Below are positions 15,826 through 15,839 of a DNA stretch of 15,839 nucleotides, piece by piece. The stretch covers positions 1 to 15,839 of the forward strand of contig CAMLMA010000029.1 of NCBI GenBank assembly GCA_946481065.1, given 5' to 3'. Numbering within the stretch: the stretch's first letter is position 1; each line of letters opens with the position of its first letter. Below the pieces are notes generated by a model. It was not told the origin of the DNA. It saw nothing but the letters and a program-made list of their open reading frames with translations, and searched no databases. Source of the stretch: an uncultured Nitrosomonadales bacterium. GTDB lineage: Bacteria; Pseudomonadota; Gammaproteobacteria; Burkholderiales; Methylophilaceae. A program made the position numbers and the translations under genes.

Positions 15826-15839
15826 GATGTTCCTGACAG

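Overview
This window reads as core chromosome of a betaproteobacterium. The individual protein families suggest a Nitrosomonadales or Methylophilales type organism, but this is inferred from family resemblance and gene order, not measured. DNA is moderately GC-rich, genes are tightly packed, and there are no tRNAs, rRNAs, insertion sequences, CRISPR arrays or phage genes. Seventeen protein genes are called; one (iscS) is cut by the left edge. No gap without a gene exceeds 300 bases.

Left region (1-4121, all minus strand; transcription runs right to left): trmJ, cysE, iscR, a second NifS/IscS-like cysteine desulfurase, and iscS. This is an iron-sulfur cluster assembly locus. CysE supplies O-acetylserine for cysteine synthesis, the desulfurases draw sulfur from cysteine, and IscR senses [2Fe-2S] status. 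Two strong IscR type-1-like boxes are visible. One (2465-2489) overlaps the cysE stop codon and the iscR -35. The other (3291-3315) lies upstream of cysE, suggesting that cysteine supply and Fe-S assembly share one regulator.

Central-left region (4211-8010, plus strand): suhB diverges from trmJ across a 17-bp palindrome. It is followed by a small DUF1992 (DnaJ-family-domain) gene and mutS, which overlap by 4 bases, and by a terminator that begins inside the mutS coding end.

Middle region (8034-9673, minus strand): an OmpH/Skp-like periplasmic chaperone, then slyD and bcp (bcp upstream of slyD, likely one transcript), with a terminator after slyD. These are protein-folding and peroxide-defence functions.

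Central-right region (9752-12727, plus strand): roxA (ribosomal protein uL16 hydroxylase), an uncharacterised PLD-like/DUF7931-like gene and a short secretin-like exported protein are packed with gaps or overlaps of a few bases and look like one operon. A separately transcribed 71-aa lipoprotein made of EAAPA repeats follows, ending in a textbook terminator.

Right region (12817-15825, minus strand): dapA, bamC and an MBL-fold hydrolase in one likely operon. bamC encodes an outer-membrane assembly lipoprotein with an unusual charged, internally repeated linker.

I did not find a clearly novel multi-gene system. The most rewarding items are the paired IscR boxes around cysE, the roxA-PLD-like-secretin operon, the repeat lipoprotein and the repeated linker in BamC.
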